This document shows positions 1-6,919 of a stretch of DNA of 14,365 bases, in pieces. Origin of the DNA: an uncultured bacterium. GTDB lineage: Bacteria; Actinomycetota; Coriobacteriia; Coriobacteriales; Coriobacteriaceae. Both the position numbers and the translations under genes were made by a program. The DNA is taken from contig CAJMMN010000036.1 of assembly GCA_905214525.1 (NCBI GenBank), positions 1-14,365 of the forward strand. The letters run 5' to 3'. Position 1 is the stretch's first letter. Each line of letters starts with the position of its first letter. The notes under the pieces were generated by a model that saw only the letters and a list, made by a program, of their open reading frames with translations, was not told the origin of the DNA and did no database searches.

Positions 1-1
1 G

Positions 2-54
2 ACTTGCAGCGACGGACCTCGGGACGCTCTTACACCACGTCTGCGCGCGCCACC
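2..54. repeat. Left copy of a 53-bp perfect terminal inverted repeat
   Basis: Bases 2-54 are the exact reverse complement of 14313-14365, with 53 of 53 matching. The match stops sharply inside: base 55 is T, but the partner position 14312 is G. On the outside it runs to the window edge, so the true repeat may be longer. The stop codon (30-32) and last seven codons of the DUF559-like gene lie inside this copy. Nothing in the repeat looks like a tRNA, and the ORFs crossing it say nothing about its origin. The simplest reading is that the sequence is a contig that ends in a repeat at both sides. Confidence 0.95.
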
Positions 55-1127
55 TTAAGCAACGCCTCTTGCTTCTTCCTGCGGGCATCGACACGATTCC
101 GGTACCGCTTTCGCATACGCTGGTGCATGCGCCATGCGAGCGCTTCCATCGCTTCCATGTCACAGAGCATTTCGTTGTTGACCGTCGCGACCTCGATTCC
201 CATAGTAATCAAGCCCGTGTTGCGCTTTTCATCATGGATACGTCCCCTCCGAGAGGAATGGCCCAGCTCACCGTTGTATTCCAGGTCAAACCGGGCTGCC
301 TCCTAATATGCATCGCAAACTGCATGGGGCATCCCCGAGATTGCCTGCGCACGGTCATCGAACTCGATCTTGTAGTCGGTCTTAAAAGGACCGCAGGCAA
401 ATCCGCCATAGGAAAACGGAAGCGAAAACAGAGCGAGCATGATGCACTCCATGGGCGAGCGCAGGTTTTCCGAAAGATAGGGACACAGACGCTGCAGCTG
501 TTTGGCCGCGGTCCCCTTGCATACCGCGAGATAATCTGCCAGACGATCGGGCATCAGCACCGGCTCAACCTCAAAGTAGCCCACATCTGCTGGCTGGTCC
601 TTGTCCTTTGCAAGTTTATTCGTAACAGGCGAGGTGTAGGGAGGCAGATACTTCCCGCGGTCACTCAGCGAAATCTTAGAGCACAGCTCCTGGGCCAGGG
701 CAAATGCCTGGATACAACCGACCTCGTGGGCGACGGCAACACAAAGGGCCTCGGGAGATAGACTGTACACCCCCGGTTCCACCTCTAGAATCGAGCCGGC
801 GGGCAACCCAGAGCATACGGACCAGCCCACGCCAGGCATGCGGCGGCGCTGCGCCGCAGATCCCACCAGCAAGCAAAGATCTTCTTGCACCTCGCCGCTT
901 GCGGCCCCAATCCGCACCAAGTCGGGAAGATAGATGTCCTCGGTCGAGGGCGACGACGTGCACAGCACACGGCGCTCTTCATCGGGATCGAGGTCCCTCC
1001 AGCTGATGTAACCCATTTGTCGGCGCTCGGCGCGCATCATGCGTAGCGCCGAGGCGCCTGTTAGGATTACGGAAGCCGCTAGCTGTTCGCCTGTCGGCTC
1101 GTTGCACCGCTCAATCTTTACTGCCAC
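30..1127 (-). pseudogene. DUF559-like (nuclease-fold) protein gene split by an in-frame TAG
   Basis: The start is a GTG at 1127, preceded by GGGGTGG and only 10 nt after the comF stop. The frame runs 274 codons to a TAG at 303-305. It then continues in the same frame for 91 more codons to a TAA at 30-32. The part after the TAG is protein-like: it begins EAARFDLEYNGELGH and continues with a DEKRN...MGIEV stretch. This resembles the C-terminal half of DUF559/Vsr-type endonuclease-fold domains, with acidic residues at about 281 and 283, His290, then an Asp/Arg pair and a G-hydrophobic strand. The first part has the look of Coriobacteria proteins that carry an N-terminal module (YSLSPEAL; QELCS) followed by SPMEC...LP...GG. 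Residue 275 was probably Tyr (CDAY-Y-EAA), one base change away from TAG. The biological role of this family is not known to me. It could be a recent nonsense mutant, a sequencing error, or two polypeptides. Confidence 0.75.
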
Positions 1128-1137
1128 AAAACCACCC

Positions 1138-1944
1138 CTACCAAACGCGTGCGATAGCGAGGCCATCGACTGCTGCGGCGCCGGCGCGCTTGAGTTCCGC
1201 CGAAGCCGCGGCCATCGTCGCACCCGTGGTGATAACGTCGTCGATAAGCAGCAGGCACTTGCCCCGCACATCCTCAACCGTCTCGTACATGCCTTGGGCA
1301 CGCTCGCGGCGCTCCTCACGACCGAGTTCGCGCTGGTCGCCATGCCCGTACTTGACGAGAGCATCGAGCAGGAGAACACCCGACAGCTCGCAAAATGGGC
1401 GCGCAATAGCCTCCATATGATCGAAACCACGCCGCCGAAACGCTGCCGCCGTCGCAGGCACAAACACCACCGCATCCGCACCGGACAGCACACCTCCATA
1501 GCGATCGGGCGCTACGACCTGGGCATGCAGGGCGGTGTCGTAGAGCAGCTCCGCCAGATACGGAGCCAGACGTCGCTCGCCCGCATCCTTGTACGCTTTA
1601 ATGATACGCGGCAGCGGATGCGCATAGACGGCGCACGCCAGGCAGCGGTCGAGCGCCTCCGCCATTGCCGAAGACGTGCCCTCGACCGAACACTCAGTGC
1701 ACAGCAAATCCCCAAACGGGGCGCCGCATCGGGTACAGCTATGACGTGGGTCGATGAGCGTGAGCGCGGCCAGGCAGTCTTGGCAAATAAGCGCACCGGC
1801 GCGCTCGCAGCCGGCACATCGTGTTGGCGACAATGCCTCGAGCGCCTCGCGTGCCACCCGCTCGGCAAACGGTAGCAATTCGTCCGCAAACGGTAGGGCA
1901 CCGGCACCCTGCAGACGGCTCGATATGTTCAGATGGCTCTTCAA
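1138..1944 (-). CDS. comF: ComF-family phosphoribosyltransferase-like protein
   Basis: The protein has 268 aa if it starts at TTG 1944. Four CxxC pairs (Cys43/46, 54/57, 70/73, 82/85) form the N-terminal zinc-finger region, which is typical of ComF. A type I phosphoribosyltransferase domain follows, with the PRPP loop LLLIDDVITTGAT near residues 232-243. ComF proteins act in natural DNA uptake in Bacillus and Haemophilus, and in many bacteria the role is unproven. No other competence gene is in this window. The start is uncertain. TTG 1944 has AGGGAGGG about 8 nt upstream, but that sequence is the 3' arm of a 12-bp hairpin. A second TTG at 1878 would give a 246-aa protein whose N-terminus is closer to the usual ComF spacing before the first CxxC. 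It sits 102 nt downstream of ricT and 10 nt upstream of the DUF559-like gene, on the same strand. Confidence 0.9.
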   Translation of the reverse strand: MKSHLNISSRLQGAGALPFADELLPFAERVAREALEALSPTRCAGCERAGALICQDCLAALTLIDPRHSCTRCGAPFGDLLCTECSVEGTSSAMAEALDRCLACAVYAHPLPRIIKAYKDAGERRLAPYLAELLYDTALHAQVVAPDRYGGVLSGADAVVFVPATAAAFRRRGFDHMEAIARPFCELSGVLLLDALVKYGHGDQRELGREERRERAQGMYETVEDVRGKCLLLIDDVITTGATMAAASAELKRAGAAAVDGLAIARVW

Positions 1945-1947
1945 GAC

Positions 1948-1983
1948 ACAACCCTCCCTACATTCGGTCGCAGGGAGGGTTGT
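1948..1983 (-). terminator. Strong hairpin between ricT and comF (possible terminator or SD-masking element)
   Basis: The 12-bp perfect arms at 1948-1959 and 1972-1983 (ACAACCCTCCCT and its complement) enclose a 12-nt loop. In minus-strand RNA the hairpin follows the end of ricT by about 60 nt, so it could terminate the tmk-holB-ricT transcript. The downstream tract (GTCTTG) is poor in U, which argues against a strong intrinsic terminator. Its 3' arm contains AGGGAGGG, the only good Shine-Dalgarno for the TTG start of comF. Folding would therefore hide that site. Confidence 0.55.
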
Positions 1984-2046
1984 TGATTCGGCGCTATGAT
2001 ACCCCGATGCGCTCGGGGCAAGGCGGGCTAAATCCGCTCGCGGGCG

Positions 2047-3747
2047 TTATTCGCCGGCGGGCGGTTGTGGTGCGGACGAAGACGGGGTCGAGCCCTCGCC
2101 ACCATCCTGGCGCGGCTTGCGGGAACGGCGCCGGCGACGGCGCTTTTGACCCTGGTCGGCCGAGCCCTCGCCACCGCGATCCTCGCGCGGCTCGCGCTCG
2201 TCGCGAGCGGCGCCACGCGAAGCCTTAGCAGCCGCTCCCCCGCCATCTCCGGGACGACGGCGCGTGACCTTGACCTCGCCATCCGAGACCTGATCGGCCA
2301 CGGAGGGCACTGAGGGCTTCTGTTGCGCGCCCGAGGAATGGCGACGGCGCGGACGCGGCGCGCGCTCATCCTCGCCACGTGACTTGCCGCCCTTGTCGGC
2401 AGGCGCATCGGAGGCCGAGGCGCCCTTGGAAGCGGCACCAGCCTCGCGAGCAGCTGCGGCGCGGAAGGCATCCTCGCGCTCCTCGCTCGACAGGTGACGG
2501 CGGCGACGGCGCGTGGGGTTCATGCCACCGCCGCGGTTTTGCTGCTGAGGCTGCTGAGTCTCGCGCTCGCGGGAGGAGTTCTTGCCTGCAGCTGCAGCCT
2601 CGCCGACATCGCCCGAGCCCGCGCGCTTGCGACGACGACGGCCACCGGCGGCCTCCTCGGCCTCAGGCGTTGCAGCATTGCCACGGCCCTTTCCGCGGCC
2701 ACGACCCTCGCCCTGCCCCTGACCGGCGCGAGCATCGGATTCAGCATCGCGACGACGGCGCTTGGGCATCGACGTGCCAGCAAGACGGTCGGCGCTCGAC
2801 AGGCCATCGCCCACGTCGACGCCGTTCTCGCGATCGAGCTCCATGAGCGCCAGGCGCATCTCGGGCGACTCGATGCGCTCGAGCACGTCGCGCGTCACGC
2901 AGTCGGGGCGGCAGTTGCAGCCCTGCTCGGCGGCCTTCTTTTTGCAGCCCTCCGAGCAGGTCATATCGGCCAGGTTGACCTTAAAGACCTTGCCGTTCTC
3001 CAGGCGCAGCACCAGCTGCTCACGCGGCGTGTCATATTCCTGAATACGCGCCTTGCCAAGCGGCGTATCGATGAGCGTCTTCTTTTTGGGCGCACGGCTC
3101 TTAAAGTCCTTGTACGCCTCGAACTCATAGCGCAAGCAGCACATCAGGCGGCCGCACACGCCGCTGATTTTGGACGAGTTGAGCGGCAGGTCCTGCTCTT
3201 TTGCCATGCGGATCGAGACGGGCTCAAACTGTCCGCCAAAGCGCGTGCAGCAGAGCTCCTGTCCGCATTGGGCATAGCCGCCCACCAGGCGGGTCTCGTC
3301 GCGCACGCCGATCTGGCGCATATCGACGCGAATGTGCAGCGTCGAGGACAGGTCCTTGACGAGCTGACGAAAATCGACGCGCTCCTCGGCCGCAAAGTAG
3401 AACACGGCCTTCTCGCCGCCAAACAGGTACTCGACGCCGACCGGCTTCATCTCGAGGTCGAGCTCCTTGACCAGGCGGCGGAAGTCGACCATGGCCTCGT
3501 CGCCCTGGATGGCCAGGTCGTCGGCAAGCTGCAGGTCGATGTCGCTCGCCACGCGCAGCACGGGCTTGAGCGGCTGACCGATCTCGTCTTGCGACACCTC
3601 GAAGGGATCGGCCGTGACCAGGCCGATCTCGGTTCCGCGCTCGGTGGAGCAAATGGCATAATCGGCCTCGAGGATATCCAAATCCTGCGGATCGAACCAC
3701 AGGTCGCGCGAGGCGTAGGTAAACTTAACGGGTACGACTAACGGCAT
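2047..3747 (-). CDS. ricT: RicT/YaaT-type PSP1-domain protein with long Arg/Gly-rich tail
   Basis: The protein has 566 aa. Residues 1-260 match the PSP1/YaaT family. In Bacillus, RicT (YaaT) joins RicA and RicF in an Fe-S complex that promotes RNase Y-dependent RNA maturation and affects sporulation and competence. The conserved cysteines are present as CGQELCC (161-167) and VCGRLMCC (197-204). A second Cys cluster follows (264, 268, 277, 279, 283), which I do not recall from Bacillus YaaT. From about residue 328 to the end, roughly 240 residues are low-complexity, rich in Arg, Gly, Glu, Ala and Ser with RRRRR patches, probably disordered and possibly RNA-binding. Bacillus YaaT is about 275 aa, so this is twice the usual length. 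The ATG at 3747 overlaps the holB stop by 10 nt and has AGGAAGG upstream. The tmk-holB-yaaT order is classical. RicA and RicF are not in the window. Confidence 0.9.
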   Translation of the reverse strand: MPLVVPVKFTYASRDLWFDPQDLDILEADYAICSTERGTEIGLVTADPFEVSQDEIGQPLKPVLRVASDIDLQLADDLAIQGDEAMVDFRRLVKELDLEMKPVGVEYLFGGEKAVFYFAAEERVDFRQLVKDLSSTLHIRVDMRQIGVRDETRLVGGYAQCGQELCCTRFGGQFEPVSIRMAKEQDLPLNSSKISGVCGRLMCCLRYEFEAYKDFKSRAPKKKTLIDTPLGKARIQEYDTPREQLVLRLENGKVFKVNLADMTCSEGCKKKAAEQGCNCRPDCVTRDVLERIESPEMRLALMELDRENGVDVGDGLSSADRLAGTSMPKRRRRDAESDARAGQGQGEGRGRGKGRGNAATPEAEEAAGGRRRRKRAGSGDVGEAAAAGKNSSRERETQQPQQQNRGGGMNPTRRRRRHLSSEEREDAFRAAAAREAGAASKGASASDAPADKGGKSRGEDERAPRPRRRHSSGAQQKPSVPSVADQVSDGEVKVTRRRPGDGGGAAAKASRGAARDEREPREDRGGEGSADQGQKRRRRRRSRKPRQDGGEGSTPSSSAPQPPAGE

Positions 3748-4865
3748 TTCAGTGCCTTCCTGATATCGAACAGCATGACCTCGATGGCCAGCTGGGGAGT
3801 AACGTTTCTGGCAATGTTGCGCTCGGCGGTCGCGACTGCCTCGAGCGCCCGCGTGGCACCCGCAACATTGGTCGCGGCGGCAAGCCGCCCGATCGTGTCG
3901 CGCACGTCCTCGTTCACTACGTCGGCTGCCTCGTCCTGAAGCGTCAGCAGCACGTCGCGCATAAGCGTCCGCGCGCTCGCCAGCGCTTCCATGATACCCG
4001 AACGCTCGCGCGCGTTGAGTTCGCGCTTGTTGCGGTCCTCAAGCTGCTTCAATGCTCCACGCGACAGGTAGTCGGCATTTTGCTCGAGCACCTTTTCCTG
4101 CGTGGACTTGACCTCGGCGAGCGGCGCCTTAACGGCGACGATGAGCGACTTGGCGCGGCTGAGCACGTCGGCCTCGTCGGCGGCGATGAGCGAATCGATG
4201 GCGCGAACCATCTGACGGCGGGCGTCCTGGCGCTCGGCGCTCTTGAGGAACTCGATGCCACGCGTGGGGCTTCCCGCTACGGCGACGGCCATGCGGCAAC
4301 GCGCAGGGTCCTGACCGGTGGCGCGGCTCACGGCACGCGCGGCCACGGCGGGCGACACCAGCCGAAACGGCACGCACTGGCAGCGGCTCACGATGGTGGG
4401 CAACATCACGTCTGCCGAGGTGCCCAGCAAGATAAACATAACGCCCTCGGGCGGCTCCTCGAGTGTTTTGAGCAGCGCGTTGGCGGTGTTGGCGCGCAGC
4501 TGCTCGGCACGGTCGATGATGTAGACCTTGGCCTTGGCACGGATGGGCGCCAGAGGCACGTCATCGAGCAGCTCGCGGGTCTGGGCGATGAGGTAGCCCG
4601 TGGCGCTCTCGGGCGTGTAATAGTGCACGTCGGGGTGCGTATGGCGAGCAACGCGCACACAACTGTCGCATGCGCCGCAGCCATCCTGCTCGCACAGGAA
4701 GGCTTGGGCGAGCGCCCACGCGGCGTCGAGCTTGCCCGCGCCGGGCGCACCCAAAAACAGGTAGGCGTGCGATGCGCGACCGCTGGCGACGGCACTGGTC
4801 AAAAAGTCGCGCACACGCTCTTGGGTGTCGAGCTTGGCCAGCAGGCTTGCCTGAGCGGGGGCCAT
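3738..4865 (-). CDS. holB: DNA polymerase III delta' subunit
   Basis: The protein has 375 aa. It is the clamp-loader subunit that helps load the beta clamp during chromosomal replication. An AAA+ fold is visible: Walker A-like GAPGAGK at 39-45, a four-Cys zinc module (Cys58, 63, 66, 69), LLKTLEEPPEG, and the SRC motif (IVSRCQ) that provides the arginine finger. The Walker A Lys is followed by Leu rather than Ser/Thr, consistent with weak or absent ATP binding as in other delta' subunits. The ATG at 4865 was chosen over a TTG at 4886 because AGGAGG lies 9 nt upstream and the start comes 1 nt after the tmk stop (TAACATG). The gene overlaps ricT by 10 nt. Confidence 0.95.
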   Translation of the reverse strand: MAPAQASLLAKLDTQERVRDFLTSAVASGRASHAYLFLGAPGAGKLDAAWALAQAFLCEQDGCGACDSCVRVARHTHPDVHYYTPESATGYLIAQTRELLDDVPLAPIRAKAKVYIIDRAEQLRANTANALLKTLEEPPEGVMFILLGTSADVMLPTIVSRCQCVPFRLVSPAVAARAVSRATGQDPARCRMAVAVAGSPTRGIEFLKSAERQDARRQMVRAIDSLIAADEADVLSRAKSLIVAVKAPLAEVKSTQEKVLEQNADYLSRGALKQLEDRNKRELNARERSGIMEALASARTLMRDVLLTLQDEAADVVNEDVRDTIGRLAAATNVAGATRALEAVATAERNIARNVTPQLAIEVMLFDIRKALKCR

Positions 4866-4866
4866 G

Positions 4867-5550
4867 TTACTCGGCCTCCTGGGCAAGCGCGGCGGTGACG
4901 GCGTCCTGGGAAATATCGAGGCCGTAGGCGCGAACCTGCTCGACCGTCTTCTCGAAGACTTCCTCGATGGTCGCGGTGGCGTCGATGAGCTTTACGCGGT
5001 TTGGCTCCTCGGCGGCAATTGCGCAAAAGCCCTGGTAGACACGCTCTTGGAATGCCATGCCCTTTGCCTCCATGCGATCTGCCGCACCACGGGCTGCCAT
5101 ACGCAGCGCCGCCTGCTCGGGCGTGATGTGGTAGACGAGCGTGAGCGCCGGGTGCGCACCCGCGACGGCCAGGTTGTTGGCATCTCGCACCATCTGGCGA
5201 TCAAGGCCGTCGGCAAATGCCTGATAGCAGGTTGTGGAATCGTAGAAGCGGTCGCACAGGACCACCTTGCCGACAGCAAGGGCGGGCGCGATGACCTCGT
5301 GCACCAACTGAGCGCGTGCCGCCTCGTAGAGCAACAACTCGCAGGTGTCGCCCATCGCTGTATTGGCGGGGTCGAGCAGCAGAGCACGGATCTTTTCGCT
5401 GATGGCGGTACCGCCCGGCTCGCGCAGGCTCACAACCTGGTGGCCAGCGAGTTCGAGCGCGCGGGCAAGCAGGCGCGCCTGCGTGGACTTGCCGGCGCCA
5501 TCGACGCCCTCGAGCGTGATAAAGCTATGTTGAGCGGGCTCAAAAGCCAT
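4867..5550 (-). CDS. tmk: Thymidylate kinase
   Basis: The protein has 227 aa and phosphorylates dTMP to dTDP in dTTP synthesis. The P-loop GVDGAGKST is at residues 15-23. The REPGGT motif is at 43-48, the DR-F/Y motif (DRFYDST) at 100-106, and an Arg-containing lid (RGAADRME) near 155. Length and motif spacing are normal for the family. It starts at ATG 5550 with AGGAAGGGG about 10 nt upstream. It is the first gene of the tmk-holB-ricT operon and is followed by holB after 1 nt. Confidence 0.97.
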   Translation of the reverse strand: MAFEPAQHSFITLEGVDGAGKSTQARLLARALELAGHQVVSLREPGGTAISEKIRALLLDPANTAMGDTCELLLYEAARAQLVHEVIAPALAVGKVVLCDRFYDSTTCYQAFADGLDRQMVRDANNLAVAGAHPALTLVYHITPEQAALRMAARGAADRMEAKGMAFQERVYQGFCAIAAEEPNRVKLIDATATIEEVFEKTVEQVRAYGLDISQDAVTAALAQEAE

Positions 5551-5603
5551 GGGCGCAGCCCCTTCCTACAAGGCGCGTAAATGCGAGTTATAGCAACCAA
5601 GCC

Positions 5604-5633
5604 ATGATACCCCAGTGCCCGGCGCGTCCCCAA
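5604..5633 (-). promoter_or_regulatory. Candidate promoter for tmk operon
   Basis: On the minus strand TTGGGG (5628-5633) and TATCAT (5604-5609) are spaced by 18 nt and lie about 55-80 nt upstream of tmk. The match to a sigma-70-type promoter is only moderate, but there is no other gene on this strand upstream and the operon must start near here. Confidence 0.35.
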
Positions 5634-5653
5634 TGGCTAAAGGTGCCTTTCCA

Positions 5654-5722
5654 AAGTTGCGGTGAAATAGGGACTGATTGAAGCTCTGAGACCGCCAAAC
5701 AGTCCCTATTTCACCGCAACTT
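5654..5722. repeat. Long palindrome (REP/MITE-like), 23-bp perfect arms
   Basis: The arms 5654-5676 and 5700-5722 are perfect reverse complements: AAGTTGCGGTGAAATAGGGA plus CTG on the left. They are separated by a 23-nt loop. The element sits in the divergent intergenic region between tmk and the zinc-ribbon gene, just upstream of that gene's promoter. It has no T-run after either arm and is not between convergent genes, so it does not look like a terminator. It shares TAGGGAC and a similar size with a second palindrome at 6793-6850. It is probably a small dispersed repeat of the genome, which is inference. Confidence 0.85.
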
Positions 5723-5747
5723 ATGATGGGGAATTTTGGACGCTGGG

Positions 5748-5753
5748 TATAAT
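5748..5753 (+). promoter_or_regulatory. -10 box of zinc-ribbon gene
   Basis: A perfect TATAAT lies 38 nt upstream of the ATG at 5791. No convincing -35 is seen at the ideal spacing; TTATGA at 5721-5726 would be 21 nt away. The site begins about 25 nt after the palindrome at 5654-5722. Confidence 0.5.
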
Positions 5754-5790
5754 CGTCGTATTGCATTGAAATGTGGCGAAAGGAGTGGCA

Positions 5791-6774
5791 ATGTCTCGGT
5801 ATTGCGCCTCGTGTGGCAAGCTTCTTGCAGATGATGCCAAGTTCTGCACCTCGTGCGGTGCACCCGTTGAGCAAACAACCGCGAGCGATAGCCAGCCCGC
5901 TTTTGAGCAGACCGGTTCCCTCGATACGCCGCAAGCCAAGGCGGACGACCCCCTCGCCTATCGCCCCGACCCCGCCGCAGGCCCCGCGGCCGTCGAGACC
6001 ACGCAGCGCATACCCGTCGCGAGCGGCTCGCCCCAACAGCAGCCGGCTCCCGCATACGCGCCCGCTTCGCCACAGACCCCCGCTCCCAAAAAGAGCGGCA
6101 CCGGGCCGCTTATCGCCGTTATCGTTGTGCTGGTGGCGATCATCATCGCCCTGGTCGTTTTCTTTGTGATCAAACCTTTCGACAACGCCGTCACGCAGAC
6201 GACTACCGAGGTAGCTAAGCTGCACCATGACGTCGACGACGATGACCTAAAGCCTCTCGGCGATCCCAACAGCCTGTACGACGATGATGACGATGACGAC
6301 GAGGATGGCGGCGAAGCAACGCTCTCCGAACAGAACCTCTACCGCCGACTGAGCGAATACTACGACTTGCTCGAAGACCTCGACAACTACGTCCGCGGCG
6401 ACGCGCAGAACTTCAACGGCAGCTATCTGGAAGAGGATCGAACCACCCGTCAAAATCTCGCCGACGTCGCCGAGCGCACGGAGGACACCATCGAGCAGTA
6501 TTACGACATCGTCGAGGACCTGGACGTCCCGGCGAGCTCTAAGAACTACAGCTCCTGGAAAGACATCGTTGCCCTGTATGACGACCTGGACCACCGCATT
6601 GACGCGATCTGCGATGCCTGGGAGATCAGCCTGAAGTACGCAAAGCCCGCGGACCACAAGAATGAGATCGTGGCGCCGCTGTCACGCGACAACGTGGTGG
6701 GCACCAATGACAATAAGTACCGCCTAGACTTTGAGGAGCGCTATCCCGGCGCCAAACCTGTCGAGGTGAACTAG
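5791..6774 (+). CDS. Zinc-ribbon single-pass membrane protein with acidic outer domain
   Basis: The protein has 327 aa and its function is unknown. It has an N-terminal double-CxxC zinc ribbon (Cys5/8 and Cys19/22), then a Pro/Ala/Gln-rich linker (about 30-103). One strong membrane helix follows at about 105-128 (GPLIAVIVVLVAIIIALVVF), and then a very acidic C-terminal region. That region has a run of seven Asp (164-170) and a predicted helical part with many Tyr, Asp and Glu. The ribbon should be cytoplasmic and the acidic domain outside, given that Lys100/Lys101 lie just before the helix. Such zinc-ribbon membrane proteins are widespread in Actinobacteria and Firmicutes, often of unknown role. 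The ATG at 5791 has AAAGGAG 6 nt upstream. A longer in-frame GTG start at 5773 is rejected because it lacks a better site. The gene is transcribed alone and flanked by two palindromes. Confidence 0.85.
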   Translation: MSRYCASCGKLLADDAKFCTSCGAPVEQTTASDSQPAFEQTGSLDTPQAKADDPLAYRPDPAAGPAAVETTQRIPVASGSPQQQPAPAYAPASPQTPAPKKSGTGPLIAVIVVLVAIIIALVVFFVIKPFDNAVTQTTTEVAKLHHDVDDDDLKPLGDPNSLYDDDDDDDEDGGEATLSEQNLYRRLSEYYDLLEDLDNYVRGDAQNFNGSYLEEDRTTRQNLADVAERTEDTIEQYYDIVEDLDVPASSKNYSSWKDIVALYDDLDHRIDAICDAWEISLKYAKPADHKNEIVAPLSRDNVVGTNDNKYRLDFEERYPGAKPVEVN

Positions 6775-6792
6775 CACTTTGTCGTTCCCGAG

Positions 6793-6850
6793 CCGGCAGT
6801 TAGGGACGTTCCTAAACTGCTGGCAGAAAAGGAACGTCCCTAACTGCCGG
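6793..6850. repeat. Long palindrome (REP/MITE-like), 21-bp perfect arms
   Basis: The arms 6793-6813 and 6830-6850 (CCGGCAGTTAGGGACGTTCC plus T, and its complement) are perfect and enclose a 16-nt loop. The loop itself contains CTGC-TG-GCAG. The element begins 19 nt after the stop of the zinc-ribbon gene and lies just before the bidirectional terminator. It shares TAGGGAC with the 5654-5722 palindrome but otherwise differs in sequence. It could also help end transcription. Confidence 0.85.
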
Positions 6851-6854
6851 TCAA

Positions 6855-6892
6855 AAAAACGAGCGAGGATCGCGGGGTCCTCGCTCGTTTTT
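6855..6892. terminator. Bidirectional intrinsic terminator
   Basis: The 15-bp arms AAAAACGAGCGAGGA (6855-6869) and TCCTCGCTCGTTTTT (6878-6892) enclose an 8-nt loop. T-runs follow on both strands: TTTTTGTTTT on plus and seven T on minus. It lies between the convergent zinc-ribbon gene and topoisomerase gene and would end both transcripts. Confidence 0.92.
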
Positions 6893-6919
6893 GTTTTGGT
6901 CAATGTTTCGGCTGCGTTG

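Noticed and set aside
1128..1499. Longer version of the DUF559-like frame reaching back to 1499
   Set aside because: This part lies inside comF in another frame and is Arg/Ser/Cys-rich noise; the GTG at 1127 with GGGGTGG upstream fits better.
2003..2019. Small hairpin CCCCGA/TCGGGG after ricT as a terminator
   Set aside because: Only a 6-bp stem with no T-run; likely chance in GC-rich DNA.
2080..2780. Repetitive GC-rich codons in the ricT tail as a CRISPR or tandem repeat
   Set aside because: No regular unit or spacing; they are just Arg/Gly/Ala codons of a low-complexity coding tail.
2494..3741. 415-codon open frame antisense to ricT
   Set aside because: Same GC-skew shadow; the minus-strand ricT is strongly supported.
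4080..4898. 272-codon open frame antisense to holB
   Set aside because: Shadow of holB; no motif or ribosome site.
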